A DNA stretch of 64,000 nt, from the NCBI RefSeq assembly GCF_050717635.1, contig NZ_JBOITO010000013.1:558001-622000 (forward strand), written 5' to 3'. The notes beneath the pieces are model-generated. The model worked only from the letters and a program-made list of their open reading frames with translations. It did no database searches and was not told the origin of the DNA. Below are positions 5,656 through 16,700 of this stretch, one piece after another (position 1 is the first letter of the stretch; each line of letters starts with the position of its first letter). The position numbers and the translations under genes were made by a program. The stretch is from Clostridium_AD sp050717635 (lineage in GTDB: Bacteria > Bacillota > Clostridia > Clostridiales > Clostridiaceae).

Positions 5656-8073
5656 ATGCTATGCGCTCATATTAATCCAATAACTTTTAAGGAACAAAGC
5701 GTTAAGGAACACTTATATAATGTTTCTATTATGTCCAAGGAGTATGGTGCGAAAATTTCATTAGATGCTACTGGAGAATTAATTGGTATTCTACATGATA
5801 TGGGAAAGGGAACAAAAAAATTTGATTCGTATATACGCTATTCTTCTAAGCACCCTAAGGATAAATCTCTTAAGGGTACAATAAATCATTCTACTGCTGG
5901 TGCAAAGTATATTTATGATAATTTTTATAATGCTGATGACCAATATCAAAAGTTTACAGCTCAAATTATTTCACTTGCTATTTGTTCTCATCATGGAGGG
6001 CTTATTGATTGTTTAGATCTTAAGGGTATGGATAAATTTACAGATAGAATGAGTCCGCATAAGGATGTTTTATACGATGAGGCACTGAATTATTTTAAGG
6101 AAGAATGTTTTGAAATTGAACAAATCAAAGAATTGTTTAATAAAGCGACGAAAGAGATAAAAGCTATTCTTATTAAAATCAATAAGATAGATAGCTCTGC
6201 TAGATTTAAGTGGTTTGCATTTGGGATGCTAGAGAAATATCTTTTTAGTTGCGTTATTGATGCAGATAGATATGATACCTACACATTTATGGAGGGTAAA
6301 GAACAGAATATTAATATTGATAGAGTAGTTTTATGGAATGAGCTTTCTGCTTTGTTAGAATTTAAACTAGAAGGCTATCCCAAAGTAACTAAGATAGATT
6401 TATTGAGGGTGGAGGTGTCCTCATCTTGTAAGGATTTTGCAGTAAATAAGCCTGGAATATATCACCTATCTGTGCCAACGGGTGGAGGAAAGACACTTTC
6501 AAGTTTGAGATATGCTTTAGCTCATGCAAGGGAATTTAAGAAAGATAGAATTTTTTATATTATACCCTTTACCACTATAATTGATCAGAATGCTAAGGAA
6601 ATAAAAGATATTTTAGGTCACGAGGATATGATTTTAGAACATCATTCAAATCTTGTTATTGATTATTCTAAGGACAATGACGAAGAGCTAGAAGCGTATA
6701 AGCTTTTAACTGAACGCTGGGATAGCCCTATTATTCTAACCACAATGGTACAGTTTCTTGATACTTTGTTTAGCGGAGGAACTCAAGGCGCTAGGCGAAT
6801 TCATAACCTGGCAAATTCAGTTATCATATTTGACGAAATTCAGGCCATCCCTATTAAGTGTATAAATATGTTTAATAGTGCTATAAATTTCCTGTCAAAC
6901 ATTTGTAATGCAACAGTTATACTCTGCACAGCAACGCAGCCTCTTTTAGAAAAAACCGAAATGCCAATAAAGCTAAGTGAAAAATCTAATATAATTCCCA
7001 ATGCACACGAGAAATTTGAACAATTTAAGCGTGTGAATTTGGAGGATAAGATGATTGTTGGAGGGTATAGTGCAAATTCACTAAAGAATTTTATTATAGA
7101 CAAAATGAATCACGTGAAAAGTTTATTGGTGATTTTAAATACTAAGAATTCAGCTAAGGAAGTTTTTAATGAATTACAGGCAGCGAATAAAGAATTACCA
7201 AAAGAAAAACAATACATTCTTTTTCATTTGAGCACCAATATGTGCCCCTCTCATAGAATGAGTATTTTAAAGGATATGAGAGATAAATTAGGCGAGGAGA
7301 GGGTTATTTGTATTAGTACTCAATTAATAGAAGCTGGTGTTAATATTTCCTTTGGGTGTGTTGTTCGTTCTCTTGCGGGCCTTGATAATATTGCACAGGC
7401 TGCAGGAAGATGCAACCGACATGGGGAAAATGAGGATTGCAGTGAGGTTTATATAGTTAATATTGAAGGCGAAAATGTGAGTAAATTGGTGGACATTAAA
7501 GCAGGCCAGCAGTGTACAGAACGAGTTTTACGTGATTTTAAAGAAAATCCCAATATATTTGATAATGATTTACTTTCACAAAGGGCAATGGAAAGGTATT
7601 ACAAATATTATTTTTATGAGCGAAGGAATCAAATGAATTATACTTTATCAAAGGAAAACAGCGATAAATCAATGTATGGTATATTATCAGGAAATACTGA
7701 GGCGGCTAATGAATTTAGTAGTAGAAACGGATACAAAGCAAAATTAATGTTAAAGCAAGCATTTAAAACTGCGGGAAAAGAGTTTCAGGTAATTGACCAA
7801 AATACTACAGGCATAATTGTTCCCTATGGTGAGGGGGAGCATCTTATAACTCTTATAAATGGAGAATGTAGTTTGAGTGAGTTAAAACAGTATTTAAAAA
7901 GGGCACAACAATTTTCTGTGAATTTATTTGAACAGGATAGAAGAAAACTAGAAGAAAAAGGAGCACTTATTGGATTAAAAAATAATGCAGTAATTGCCTT
8001 AAGAAAAGAATTTTATACAGATGAGGTTGGTGTTACCTTTGATAATTCACCAATGGAATTTTGCAATTTTTAA
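5656..8073 (+). CDS. cas3: Cas3 helicase-nuclease, type I-C
   Basis: Cas3 unwinds and cuts DNA marked by Cascade. The N-terminal HD nuclease shows LIGILHDMGKG (HD at residues 47-48) and CSHHGG. The superfamily 2 helicase shows PTGGGKT (about 275-281), FDEIQ (about 391-395) and QAAGRCNRHG (about 581-590). At 805 residues it has the normal length for a fused HD-helicase Cas3. ATG 5656 follows AAAGGAGTGAC. It heads the seven-gene cas operon, and cas5 follows after 14 bases. No active-site change was noticed. Confidence 0.97.
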   Translation: MLCAHINPITFKEQSVKEHLYNVSIMSKEYGAKISLDATGELIGILHDMGKGTKKFDSYIRYSSKHPKDKSLKGTINHSTAGAKYIYDNFYNADDQYQKFTAQIISLAICSHHGGLIDCLDLKGMDKFTDRMSPHKDVLYDEALNYFKEECFEIEQIKELFNKATKEIKAILIKINKIDSSARFKWFAFGMLEKYLFSCVIDADRYDTYTFMEGKEQNINIDRVVLWNELSALLEFKLEGYPKVTKIDLLRVEVSSSCKDFAVNKPGIYHLSVPTGGGKTLSSLRYALAHAREFKKDRIFYIIPFTTIIDQNAKEIKDILGHEDMILEHHSNLVIDYSKDNDEELEAYKLLTERWDSPIILTTMVQFLDTLFSGGTQGARRIHNLANSVIIFDEIQAIPIKCINMFNSAINFLSNICNATVILCTATQPLLEKTEMPIKLSEKSNIIPNAHEKFEQFKRVNLEDKMIVGGYSANSLKNFIIDKMNHVKSLLVILNTKNSAKEVFNELQAANKELPKEKQYILFHLSTNMCPSHRMSILKDMRDKLGEERVICISTQLIEAGVNISFGCVVRSLAGLDNIAQAAGRCNRHGENEDCSEVYIVNIEGENVSKLVDIKAGQQCTERVLRDFKENPNIFDNDLLSQRAMERYYKYYFYERRNQMNYTLSKENSDKSMYGILSGNTEAANEFSSRNGYKAKLMLKQAFKTAGKEFQVIDQNTTGIIVPYGEGEHLITLINGECSLSELKQYLKRAQQFSVNLFEQDRRKLEEKGALIGLKNNAVIALRKEFYTDEVGVTFDNSPMEFCNF

Positions 8074-8087
8074 GGAGGTCGAGTCTA

Positions 8088-8828
8088 TTGGAATACAAAA
8101 ATATAGTTGAATTTAAAGTTAGTGGGAGATATGCACTTTTTAGTGATCCTATCAACAGAATTGGAGGAGAGAAGTTTTCCTATCAAGTTCCTACATATCA
8201 AGCACTAAAGGGAATCATGGAGAGTGTTTATTGGAAACCTACATTGATTTGGATAATAGATGAGGTAAGGGTTATGAATTTAATTAAAACACAATCCCAA
8301 GGTATTCGTCCAATTAATTTTGGTAAAGAGGGAAACACACTGTCTATATATACTTATCTAGCAAATGTTGAATATCAAGTTAAAGCTCATTTTGAGTGGA
8401 ACTATAATCGTCCCAGTCTAGAGAAAGATAGAAACGAGAATAAGCATCATATAATAGCTAAAAGAATGATTAAATGTGGTGGTAGACGAGATGTTTTCCT
8501 TGGAACACGGGAGTGTCAAGCGTATGTAGAACCCTGTAAATTTGGAGAGGGAGAGGGAGCTTATGATGATTATGGGTCACTTTCCTTTGGGCTAATGTTT
8601 CATGGTTTTGACTATCCAGATGAAACTGGGGAGAACAGCCTGACAGCCAGACTTTGGACACCAATAATGAACAATGGTTATATAAAATATTTAAAACCTG
8701 ATGAATGCACTATAAAACGGGAACTATCATCTATGAAACCTAAGGTATTTGATGAAACTAACTTCAGTGGATATTCAGAGTTTGAAAAGGAGGGGGAGAT
8801 TATTGAGTTGGATTCAGAAACTTTATGA
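8088..8828 (+). CDS. cas5c: Cas5 (Cas5c/Cas5d), crRNA processing and Cascade subunit
   Basis: The likely start is TTG 8088, nine bases after AAGGAGGT; the upstream ATG 8061 would overlap cas3 and puts the ribosome site inside the gene. The product is 246 residues and begins MEYKNIVEFKVSGRYALFSDP, the Cas5 RAMP start. It keeps VPTYQALKGIMESVYWKP and CGGRRDVFLGTRECQAYVEP. In type I-C, Cas5 replaces Cas6 and cuts the pre-crRNA at the base of the repeat hairpin. Its end overlaps cas8c by 26 bases. Confidence 0.93.
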   Translation: MEYKNIVEFKVSGRYALFSDPINRIGGEKFSYQVPTYQALKGIMESVYWKPTLIWIIDEVRVMNLIKTQSQGIRPINFGKEGNTLSIYTYLANVEYQVKAHFEWNYNRPSLEKDRNENKHHIIAKRMIKCGGRRDVFLGTRECQAYVEPCKFGEGEGAYDDYGSLSFGLMFHGFDYPDETGENSLTARLWTPIMNNGYIKYLKPDECTIKRELSSMKPKVFDETNFSGYSEFEKEGEIIELDSETL

Positions 8829-10719
8829 TACCTATGAGAATTGTAAGAGTGAAGTAGGGGTTGTAGGAACAGATGAGAGAAAAACTCCACTTCTTCCTAT
8901 TGCACATTCAACCCAAAATGCACAAATAGAAGTTGTTCTTAATGGAGAAGGGGATTTTCTAAGTGCAAGAATAATTGGAAAAGAAGAAACTGTTACAATT
9001 ATCCCTGTAACGGAAGATTCCGCAGCAAGAGGTAATGGAATAATACCTCACCCGCTATGTGATAAATTGCAATATGTTGCCGGGGATTATGCAACTTACG
9101 TAGAGAAGAAAAATGCAGCAGGATTCTACACTGAGTACATAAAGAAGCTTGAGGGCTGGTGCAATTCTCATTATTGCAATAGGAAAGTTAGTGGAATTTT
9201 AAGTTATCTAAAAAAGAAATCAATTATTTCAGATTTGATAAGTCAAAAGCTATTGTTATGTGATGATTCTGGTCTTCTTTCTAAAGGTGTAAAGATGGGG
9301 ACAAGTGACCAAAGTGATGCTTTTATAAGATTCAGAGTTGAATTTGAAGGAGAGAATGAATCAGCGGTATGGCTTGATCCAGAGGTATATGAGAGCTATA
9401 TTAATTACTATTTAAGTCTTCAACAAGAAGTAAATTTGTGTTATGTAAAAGGAAAGGAAATTCCTTGTTCAGAAAAACATCCGGCAAAGATTAGGCACAC
9501 AGGAGATAAGTCGAAGTTGATTTCAGCAAATGATGATGCTGGATTTACATATCAAGGACGACTTGGAGGCAAAAGTGATAAAAATAAAGTTGTAAGTATA
9601 GGATATGAGACTTCACAAAAGGCTCATAATGCACTACGCTGGCTTATTGATAAGCAGGGTTATAAAAATGGAGATCAGGTGATAGTAGCTTGGGGTACCA
9701 ACAATCAAGAATTACCTGAAATCTTTGAAGATACTTATGATAGCATGTTTGAGGAGGAAGAGATACTTACTATTTCAACAGAAAAAGAATTTGCGAAAAG
9801 ACTTAATAAAGCTATTGCAGGTTACGGCTCCGATATTGATACAAAGGCAGAAATTATAATAATGGGATTAGATGCAGCAACAGTAGGACGATTATCCATA
9901 ACCTATTACCGTGAGCTTAATGGCGTTGATTTTTTAAATAGGATTGAGAATTGGAATAAAACTTGTATTTGGAAACATTCTTATAAGAATGTACCTGATG
10001 GAGTTAGTGAAAAAGGAAAACCGAAATTTAAACATATTACTTTTATTGGCTCTCCTTCTCCTAAAGATATAACTATATCAGCTTATGGAAGTAAAGTAAG
10101 TGACAAGTTGAAGAAAGCAACTGTTGAGAAGTTATTACCGTGTATTATTGATGGTGCTAGGTTACCGTATGATCTTGTTAATTCAGCATTGAATCGTGTT
10201 TCAAATCCAATCTCTATGGAAAATTGGGAGTGGGAAAAAGCATTAACTATAGTTTGTGCATTAATTAAAAAATATAGATATGATAAATTTAAGGAGGAAT
10301 GGTCAATGTCACTTGATGAAAAGCAGAATGATAGAAGTTATATTTTTGGAAGACTTTTAGCCGTTGCACAACAAATTGAAGAATACGCGTTAAATACCGC
10401 AGGAGAAAAAAGAGATACAAATGCAGAAAGGTTAATGCATCAATTTAAAATTCACCCTTATAGAACATGGGGAATTATTACAGATAAGCTTAAGCCATAT
10501 ATGGCAAGATTAGGGCTAAAGGGTACAAGTTTAACTGAATTAATGACAAAGATAAATTCTATGCTGCCATATGAGGATTTTACAAGTCAAAGGAAATTAG
10601 ATGATAGTTATATTTTAGGATATTATTGTCAAAGACAAGTTTTTATTGATGAGAAAAATAAAAGAATAGAGGAAAGTGCAAAAAAGAAATTACAAAAAAT
10701 AAACGAAGGAGTGAATTAA
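8803..10719 (+). CDS. cas8c: Cas8c (Csd1), large subunit of type I-C Cascade
   Basis: The likely start is TTG 8803, giving MSWIQKLYDTYENC, six bases after AAGGAGGGGG. The 638-residue length fits Csd1. Cas8c recognises the PAM and bridges to Cas3. Csd1-like segments include PLLPIAHSTQNAQIEV, the helical middle part (IRFRVE, NALRWLIDKQGY, VAWGTN) and a C-terminal all-helical part from about residue 500. The gene overlaps cas5 and abuts cas7 by one base. An internal start at 10306 probably also yields Cas11c. Confidence 0.93.
   Translation: MSWIQKLYDTYENCKSEVGVVGTDERKTPLLPIAHSTQNAQIEVVLNGEGDFLSARIIGKEETVTIIPVTEDSAARGNGIIPHPLCDKLQYVAGDYATYVEKKNAAGFYTEYIKKLEGWCNSHYCNRKVSGILSYLKKKSIISDLISQKLLLCDDSGLLSKGVKMGTSDQSDAFIRFRVEFEGENESAVWLDPEVYESYINYYLSLQQEVNLCYVKGKEIPCSEKHPAKIRHTGDKSKLISANDDAGFTYQGRLGGKSDKNKVVSIGYETSQKAHNALRWLIDKQGYKNGDQVIVAWGTNNQELPEIFEDTYDSMFEEEEILTISTEKEFAKRLNKAIAGYGSDIDTKAEIIIMGLDAATVGRLSITYYRELNGVDFLNRIENWNKTCIWKHSYKNVPDGVSEKGKPKFKHITFIGSPSPKDITISAYGSKVSDKLKKATVEKLLPCIIDGARLPYDLVNSALNRVSNPISMENWEWEKALTIVCALIKKYRYDKFKEEWSMSLDEKQNDRSYIFGRLLAVAQQIEEYALNTAGEKRDTNAERLMHQFKIHPYRTWGIITDKLKPYMARLGLKGTSLTELMTKINSMLPYEDFTSQRKLDDSYILGYYCQRQVFIDEKNKRIEESAKKKLQKINEGVN
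10306..10719 (+). CDS. cas11c: Cas11c small subunit from an internal start within cas8c
   Basis: AAGGAGG at 10291-10297 stands eight bases before an in-frame ATG at 10306 inside cas8c. Translation from there gives a 137-residue, mainly helical protein starting MSLDEKQNDRSYIFGRLLAV. In characterised type I-C systems the small subunit Cas11c is made in this way from the cas8c 3' end. The position, length and strong ribosome site all agree. Protein-level proof is lacking here. Confidence 0.8.
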   Translation: MSLDEKQNDRSYIFGRLLAVAQQIEEYALNTAGEKRDTNAERLMHQFKIHPYRTWGIITDKLKPYMARLGLKGTSLTELMTKINSMLPYEDFTSQRKLDDSYILGYYCQRQVFIDEKNKRIEESAKKKLQKINEGVN

Positions 10720-10720
10720 T

Positions 10721-11578
10721 ATGAGCAAATTTATAAATAAAATAGATTTTGCAGTTATTGTTTCTGCAAAAAATGCAAATCCTAATGGAGACCCATTAAA
10801 CGGAAATAGACCTAGAGAAAATTATGATGGTTTTGGAGAAATTTCTGATGTGTGTATTAAAAGAAAAATTCGGAATCGCTTTCAAGACATGGGTAAGCAA
10901 ATATTTGTTCAATCAGATGAAAGAAGAACTGACGGTTTTAGAAGTCTTAAGGATAGAGCTGAAGGATGCCCAGAGCTTAAAAAATCAAATAAGGATAAGG
11001 AAAACTATGCTAAAATAGCGTGTGAAAAATGGATTGATGTGAGGAGTTTTGGTCAAGTATTTGCATTTAAAGCAGGTGAAGATAATTCTGTTTCAGTAGG
11101 TATAAGAGGGCCAGTTTCAATTCACTGTGCAGTAAGTGTTTCTCCAATTGAAATATCAAGCATGCAGATAACAAAAAGTGTTAATGGTGAGACTCAAAAA
11201 GACCCTGATAAGAAAAGTTCAGATACAATGGGAATGAAGCACAGGGTTGAGTTCGGTGTTTACGTAATATATGGGAGCATTAATACTCAACTTGCAACAA
11301 AAACAGGTTTTAGTGAAGAGGATAGTGACATTATTAAAAAGGCTTTAATTACACTTTTCGAAAATGATTGTTCCTCTGCTCGTCCTGATGGTAGCATGGA
11401 GGTATGTAAGCTCTATTGGTGGAAACATAATGCGCAGATGGGTCAATATTCTTCTGCAAAGGTGCATAGAAGTTTAAAGATAGTTCCAATGATAGATATA
11501 CCAAAAAATATTAGTGATTACAAAATTTCTAATGAAACATTAGATGGTCTAACTCCAGAAATATATGATGGAATATAA
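10721..11578 (+). CDS. cas7c: Cas7 (Csd2), crRNA-backbone subunit
   Basis: This 285-residue RAMP protein begins MSKFINKIDFAVIVSAKNANPNGDPLNGNRPR, the Csd2 signature, after CGAAGGAGTG. It also keeps WIDVRSFGQVFAF and a GIRGPVSIHCAVSVSPIEI strand. Several copies coat the crRNA spacer in Cascade. It lies one base after cas8c and overlaps cas4 by 14 bases, so expression is coupled. Confidence 0.96.
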   Translation: MSKFINKIDFAVIVSAKNANPNGDPLNGNRPRENYDGFGEISDVCIKRKIRNRFQDMGKQIFVQSDERRTDGFRSLKDRAEGCPELKKSNKDKENYAKIACEKWIDVRSFGQVFAFKAGEDNSVSVGIRGPVSIHCAVSVSPIEISSMQITKSVNGETQKDPDKKSSDTMGMKHRVEFGVYVIYGSINTQLATKTGFSEEDSDIIKKALITLFENDCSSARPDGSMEVCKLYWWKHNAQMGQYSSAKVHRSLKIVPMIDIPKNISDYKISNETLDGLTPEIYDGI

Positions 11579-12230
11579 AGAAGACGATTTTTTGCTATTG
11601 TCTGGGATACAGCACTTTGTATTCTGTAAGCGTCAGTGGGCATTAATACACATTGAACAACAATGGCAAGAAAATCTTCGCACTATTGAGGGTGAAATTC
11701 TTCATGAGAAAACGCATGATGAGACAGTAAAAGAAAAACGTGGTGATTTGATTATTTCAAGAGGCATGGCTATTTTCTCTCGCACACTTGGAATAACTGG
11801 AGCTTGTGATGTTGTTGAATTGCATAAGTCACAAGATGGGGTAAATATATTTGGTAGGGAAGGAACTTATAAGCCTGTTCCTGTAGAGTATAAACGTGGG
11901 AAACCAAAAGAGGATGAATCAGATCTTCTGCAATTATGCGCGCAGGCAATGTGTCTTGAAGAAATGCTATTATGTAAAATTCCAGAAGCGTTTTTATTCT
12001 ATTGGGAAACAAAACGTAGGCTTAAAGTTATACTTGACAATGAGTTACGGGAGCACGTTAGAATAATAACTAAAGAAATGCATGAATTATATGCCAAAAG
12101 ATACACACCTAAAGTCAAACTATCTAAAAGTTGCAAAGCATGTTCACTTACTGAGGTCTGTATGCCGAAATTATGCAAAAATCTCTCTGCTTGTGATTAT
12201 ATTAAGAAAAATCTTTTGGAGGTGGAATAA
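11565..12230 (+). CDS. cas4: Cas4 nuclease, spacer selection
   Basis: Cas4 trims prespacers and checks the PAM with Cas1-Cas2. The 221-residue product shows the RecB-like nuclease pattern (GACDVVEL and PVEYKRGKP, about residues 81-112). It also has the iron-sulfur cysteines: one in FVFCKRQ near residue 21 and three in CKACSLTEVCMPKLC near the C-terminus. The start could be ATG 11565 or the adjacent ATG 11568, both inside cas7. Its TAA shares an A with the cas1 ATG. Confidence 0.95.
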   Translation: MMEYKEDDFLLLSGIQHFVFCKRQWALIHIEQQWQENLRTIEGEILHEKTHDETVKEKRGDLIISRGMAIFSRTLGITGACDVVELHKSQDGVNIFGREGTYKPVPVEYKRGKPKEDESDLLQLCAQAMCLEEMLLCKIPEAFLFYWETKRRLKVILDNELREHVRIITKEMHELYAKRYTPKVKLSKSCKACSLTEVCMPKLCKNLSACDYIKKNLLEVE

Positions 12231-13261
12231 TGAGGAAATTACTAAATACACTTTATGTTACTTCTCCAAATACCTATTTATCGCTTGATGGTGAGAATAT
12301 TGTAATTTTAAAAGAAAACATAGAAATCTCAAGAATTCCATTGCATAACCTTGAAGGGATTGTTGCTTTTGGTTATACTGGTGCAAGCCCAGCATTAATG
12401 GGAGCTTGTGCAAAACGTAATATTGCATTAAGCTTTATGAAACAAAGTGGTAGATTTCTTGCAAGGATAGTTGGCGAAGTTAGGGGGAATGTAACTTTAA
12501 GAAAGGCTCAATACAGGATTTCGGATAATACAGATGAAAGCAATAAGATTGCTAGAAATTTTATTATAGGAAAGATTTATAATGCGCGTTGGGTAATTGA
12601 GCGTGCAACTCGGGACTATGCAGTACGACTTGATGTTGCCAAATTAAAAGGAGTTTCTAAAACTCTTGTAAATTCACTTAAATTGGTTCAACAGAGTGGT
12701 GATTTAGATCAACTTAGAGGATATGAGGGAGAAGCAGCATCACAGTATTTTAGCGTGTTTGATGATTTAATTCTTCAACAAAAGGATTCATTTTATTTTC
12801 ATGGCCGAAATAAACGCCCTCCACTTGATAATGTCAATGCAATGCTATCATTTGTATATACACTACTAGCGCATGATGTTGCTGCAGCGTTAGAAACAGT
12901 TGGGCTTGACCCTTATGTGGGATTTTTACATCGAGATAGACCTGGGAGGATTTCACTTGCCCTTGATATGATGGAGGAATTACGTTCTGTTTATGCAGAT
13001 CGATTTGTTATTTCGTTAATCAATAAAAGAGAAATAAATGCAAGTGGTTTTACCCAAAAGGAAAATGGTGCTGTTATTATGGACGATGACACAAGAAAAA
13101 ATCTGTTAAAAGCTTGGCAGAGTAAAAAGCAGGAGGTAATTACACACCCATTTTTACAAGAAAAAATACAATGGGGACTTATACCTTATGCACAGGCAAT
13201 GTTGTTGGCTAGGTTTATTCGTGGTGACCTGGATGGATATCCAACCTTTATGTGGAAGTAG
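12230..13261 (+). CDS. cas1: Cas1 integrase
   Basis: Cas1 integrates new spacers at the leader end. This 343-residue protein has the expected catalytic triad context: E in YEGEAASQYF (about residue 165), H in GFLHRDRPGR (about 230) and D in LALDMMEELR (about 245). The start ATG overlaps the cas4 stop, and a GGAGGTGG site precedes it. cas2 follows after eight bases. Confidence 0.97.
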   Translation: MRKLLNTLYVTSPNTYLSLDGENIVILKENIEISRIPLHNLEGIVAFGYTGASPALMGACAKRNIALSFMKQSGRFLARIVGEVRGNVTLRKAQYRISDNTDESNKIARNFIIGKIYNARWVIERATRDYAVRLDVAKLKGVSKTLVNSLKLVQQSGDLDQLRGYEGEAASQYFSVFDDLILQQKDSFYFHGRNKRPPLDNVNAMLSFVYTLLAHDVAAALETVGLDPYVGFLHRDRPGRISLALDMMEELRSVYADRFVISLINKREINASGFTQKENGAVIMDDDTRKNLLKAWQSKKQEVITHPFLQEKIQWGLIPYAQAMLLARFIRGDLDGYPTFMWK

Positions 13262-13269
13262 GTGATAAA

Positions 13270-13560
13270 ATGTTAGTATTAATAACTTATGATGTAAATA
13301 CACAAACACCAAGTGGTGTGCGACGTTTGCGTCAGGTTGCAAAGCAATGTGTAAATTATGGTCAACGTGTCCAAAATTCAGTGTTTGAATGTATACTAGA
13401 TGCAGCTAAATGTCGTGAAGTTCAGCATAAACTTGAGAAAATTATTGATAAGAATACGGATAGTTTGCGGTTTTATTATTTAGGGAATAATTATAAAAGC
13501 AAGGTTGAACATATCGGGGCAAAGGATTCATTCGACGTTGAAGGTCCACTTATTATTTAG
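13270..13560 (+). CDS. cas2: Cas2, adaptation complex subunit
   Basis: The start is set at ATG 13270 (MLVLITYDV), after TAGGTGATAA; an upstream GTG would overlap cas1. The 96-residue protein has the ferredoxin-like Cas2 pattern, with D in ITYDV and a VQNSVFECIL strand. It bridges two Cas1 dimers. It is the last gene of the operon, and the array leader follows directly. Confidence 0.96.
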   Translation: MLVLITYDVNTQTPSGVRRLRQVAKQCVNYGQRVQNSVFECILDAAKCREVQHKLEKIIDKNTDSLRFYYLGNNYKSKVEHIGAKDSFDVEGPLII

Positions 13561-13726
13561 TGCGAATATATAGTGAACATGAAATAACCGTATCCTTCGC
13601 ACCATAAATATAAGAGCAATTCTTTAAAACAGTAAAATATATGATAGGAGTGATGTATATAAAGAATAAAACTGTAAAAATGAACATAAATCTATTAGAT
13701 TAAGTGGATTTTTGTGTATTTTTGCT
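13561..13726 (+). promoter_or_regulatory. CRISPR leader
   Basis: The AT-rich stretch between cas2 and the first repeat has TGCGAA at 13561 and the inverted TTCGCA at about 13595, a feature also seen in other type I-C leaders. The remainder (AAAACTGTAAAAATGAACATAAATC and on) should carry the array promoter and the integration signal. It has no gene. Confidence 0.75.
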
Positions 13727-16700
13727 GTCGCTCCCTATATGGGGGCGTGGATTGAAATTATGCTACTATCTTTTATATCTAATAAACTAGAAGTCGCTCC
13801 CTATATGGGGGCGTGGATTGAAATCTTAATAATGATTTTTAAAAATACCCTAAAAACAAGTCGCTCCCTATATGGGGGCGTGGATTGAAATTAACATTTC
13901 CATTTTCATTTTTTCATTTTCATTTGTCGCTCCCTATATGGGGGCGTGGATTGAAATTTGTAGAGTTTACCGGTGGTAAAAGTAAAAGAAAGTCGCTCCC
14001 TATATGGGGGCGTGGATTGAAATTTTATCTGTACTCGGATAATGTACTGTGGTAGCTATGTCGCTCCCTATATGGGGGCGTGGATTGAAATACAATATCA
14101 TTATTGCCCATATCAATTATCGGAGGTCGCTCCCTATATGGGGGCGTGGATTGAAATTCTTTATTTATCCGTATGAGTTAATCAGCAGAATTGTCGCTCC
14201 CTATATGGGGGCGTGGATTGAAATTAATGGTAAAGCTATTGGTTATTATAGGCACTCTAGTCGCTCCCTATATGGGGGCGTGGATTGAAATTGATTCTAT
14301 TGATATAAGATATACTGTTTTTGAAGTCGCTCCCTATATGGGGGCGTGGATTGAAATTAATACCGATTGCAGTTGGTCTTATATTTACAGTGTCGCTCCC
14401 TATATGGGGGCGTGGATTGAAATCCTTTGAAACTTAGTAGCAGTATTAACGATTTAAGGTCGCTCCCTATATGGGGGCGTGGATTGAAATTTCTTTTCTC
14501 ACTGTGCCATCATTTGCATGGACAGTCGCTCCCTATATGGGGGCGTGGATTGAAATTGTTTATCTCGCCTGACGTTGCACTAATATAGCTTGTCGCTCCC
14601 TATATGGGGGCGTGGATTGAAATATTTTGACGCATTTGATGGAAAGTTTGATGGAAGTCGCTCCCTATATGGGGGCGTGGATTGAAATCAGAAAGAAGTC
14701 GCTAGAGAACACGCACAAGGTATGTCGCTCCCTATATGGGGGCGTGGATTGAAATCCTGTCTCTTTAACTCAATCAAATGCAAACCAAAGTCGCTCCCTA
14801 TATGGGGGCGTGGATTGAAATATCAAAATGTTTAGGATTGAATAGCGTACTAGGTTGTCGCTCCCTATATGGGGGCGTGGATTGAAATTTCTGACATCTT
14901 ACGCTTAACTCTCCTATCTTTAGTCGCTCCCTATATGGGGGCGTGGATTGAAATTATGTCCCATACTATTTTAAAAGTATCTATAAATGGTCGCTCCCTA
15001 TATGGGGGCGTGGATTGAAATTTGATACCTTTGACAAGTGGGGTGGAGATTTTAAGTCGCTCCCTATATGGGGGCGTGGATTGAAATTTTTGTCATGCTC
15101 CTACCATCCTTTTTACAGATAGGTCGCTCCCTATATGGGGGCGTGGATTGAAATTTATACTCCTTTTGTACCTATCGTTACTGCTTCAACGTCGCTCCCT
15201 ATATGGGGGCGTGGATTGAAATCTTCATATAATTTTATACCTTTTAAATATCTTTCGTCGCTCCCTATATGGGGGCGTGGATTGAAATTGTAAAGCTACA
15301 ATAGTTTCGTTAAACATTTGTTCGTCGCTCCCTATATGGGGGCGTGGATTGAAATTCTATTTTTTTCTATTGCATGAATAAATAATTCTGTCGCTCCCTA
15401 TATGGGGGCGTGGATTGAAATATATTAACGAGTTGAAAGATTAAACCAAGTACGCAAGTCGCTCCCTATATGGGGGCGTGGATTGAAATATTTAGTTCAA
15501 GTTCTTCGAGTTGTTCTAGCGTTAGTCGCTCCCTATATGGGGGCGTGGATTGAAATCGCTTTTTTATAGCTGCGTATGTGTAGAGTGCTTGTCGCTCCCT
15601 ATATGGGGGCGTGGATTGAAATATTTTGTGGTTGTTGCCATTTTAGACATAACCACTGTCGCTCCCTATATGGGGGCGTGGATTGAAATTAAAAATTACC
15701 CATACTGTAAATTAAGGAGAAATTGTCGCTCCCTATATGGGGGCGTGGATTGAAATCTATGGGTATGACAATGGATAACAGAAGTCCTTATGTCGCTCCC
15801 TATATGGGGGCGTGGATTGAAATTCCATTAGCAGGAATATTCCACCCATAGGGCAATGTCGCTCCCTATATGGGGGCGTGGATTGAAATCATCTAATAAA
15901 TTAGTAATGTTATTCATTTAAAATGTCGCTCCCTATATGGGGGCGTGGATTGAAATGGTTAGGCATAATGCAAAAATGAAGATTGCTGGTGTCGCTCCCT
16001 ATATGGGGGCGTGGATTGAAATTTTTTTTATTTAATTATAACATATATATATGCAGTCGCTCCCTATATGGGGGCGTGGATTGAAATTATAATGGTAGAT
16101 TCTGATGATGCAGACAAAAGGTCGCTCCCTATATGGGGGCGTGGATTGAAATTGTCAATATACTTATGTCTTGTTATGTGGTCCTGCGTCGCTCCCTATA
16201 TGGGGGCGTGGATTGAAATGCTAATTGTTTACTTAAATCAGCACCTACTGTTAAAGTCGCTCCCTATATGGGGGCGTGGATTGAAATTTCATTACTTTAT
16301 TTTCTGCTTTAGTTTTAAAATAGTCGCTCCCTATATGGGGGCGTGGATTGAAATACCCTGTTTTTTAAGCACATAAAATAATAGCCATGTCGCTCCCTAT
16401 ATGGGGGCGTGGATTGAAATCCTCCTTTGAATTACTTAACCTTTTTATAATGTTGTCGCTCCCTATATGGGGGCGTGGATTGAAATAGGTACATGGTAAA
16501 AATAATCGTTCTCCAAGTGGTCGCTCCCTATATGGGGGCGTGGATTGAAATTCGTATCTCTTTAATCGTTTGTACCATATCTGCCAGTCGCTCCCTATAT
16601 GGGGGCGTGGATTGAAATTTAGAAAATAGATTAACGGTAGAAGATGATAACAAGTCGCTCCCTATATGGGGGCGTGGATTGAAATCGGTAGTGTTCACAA

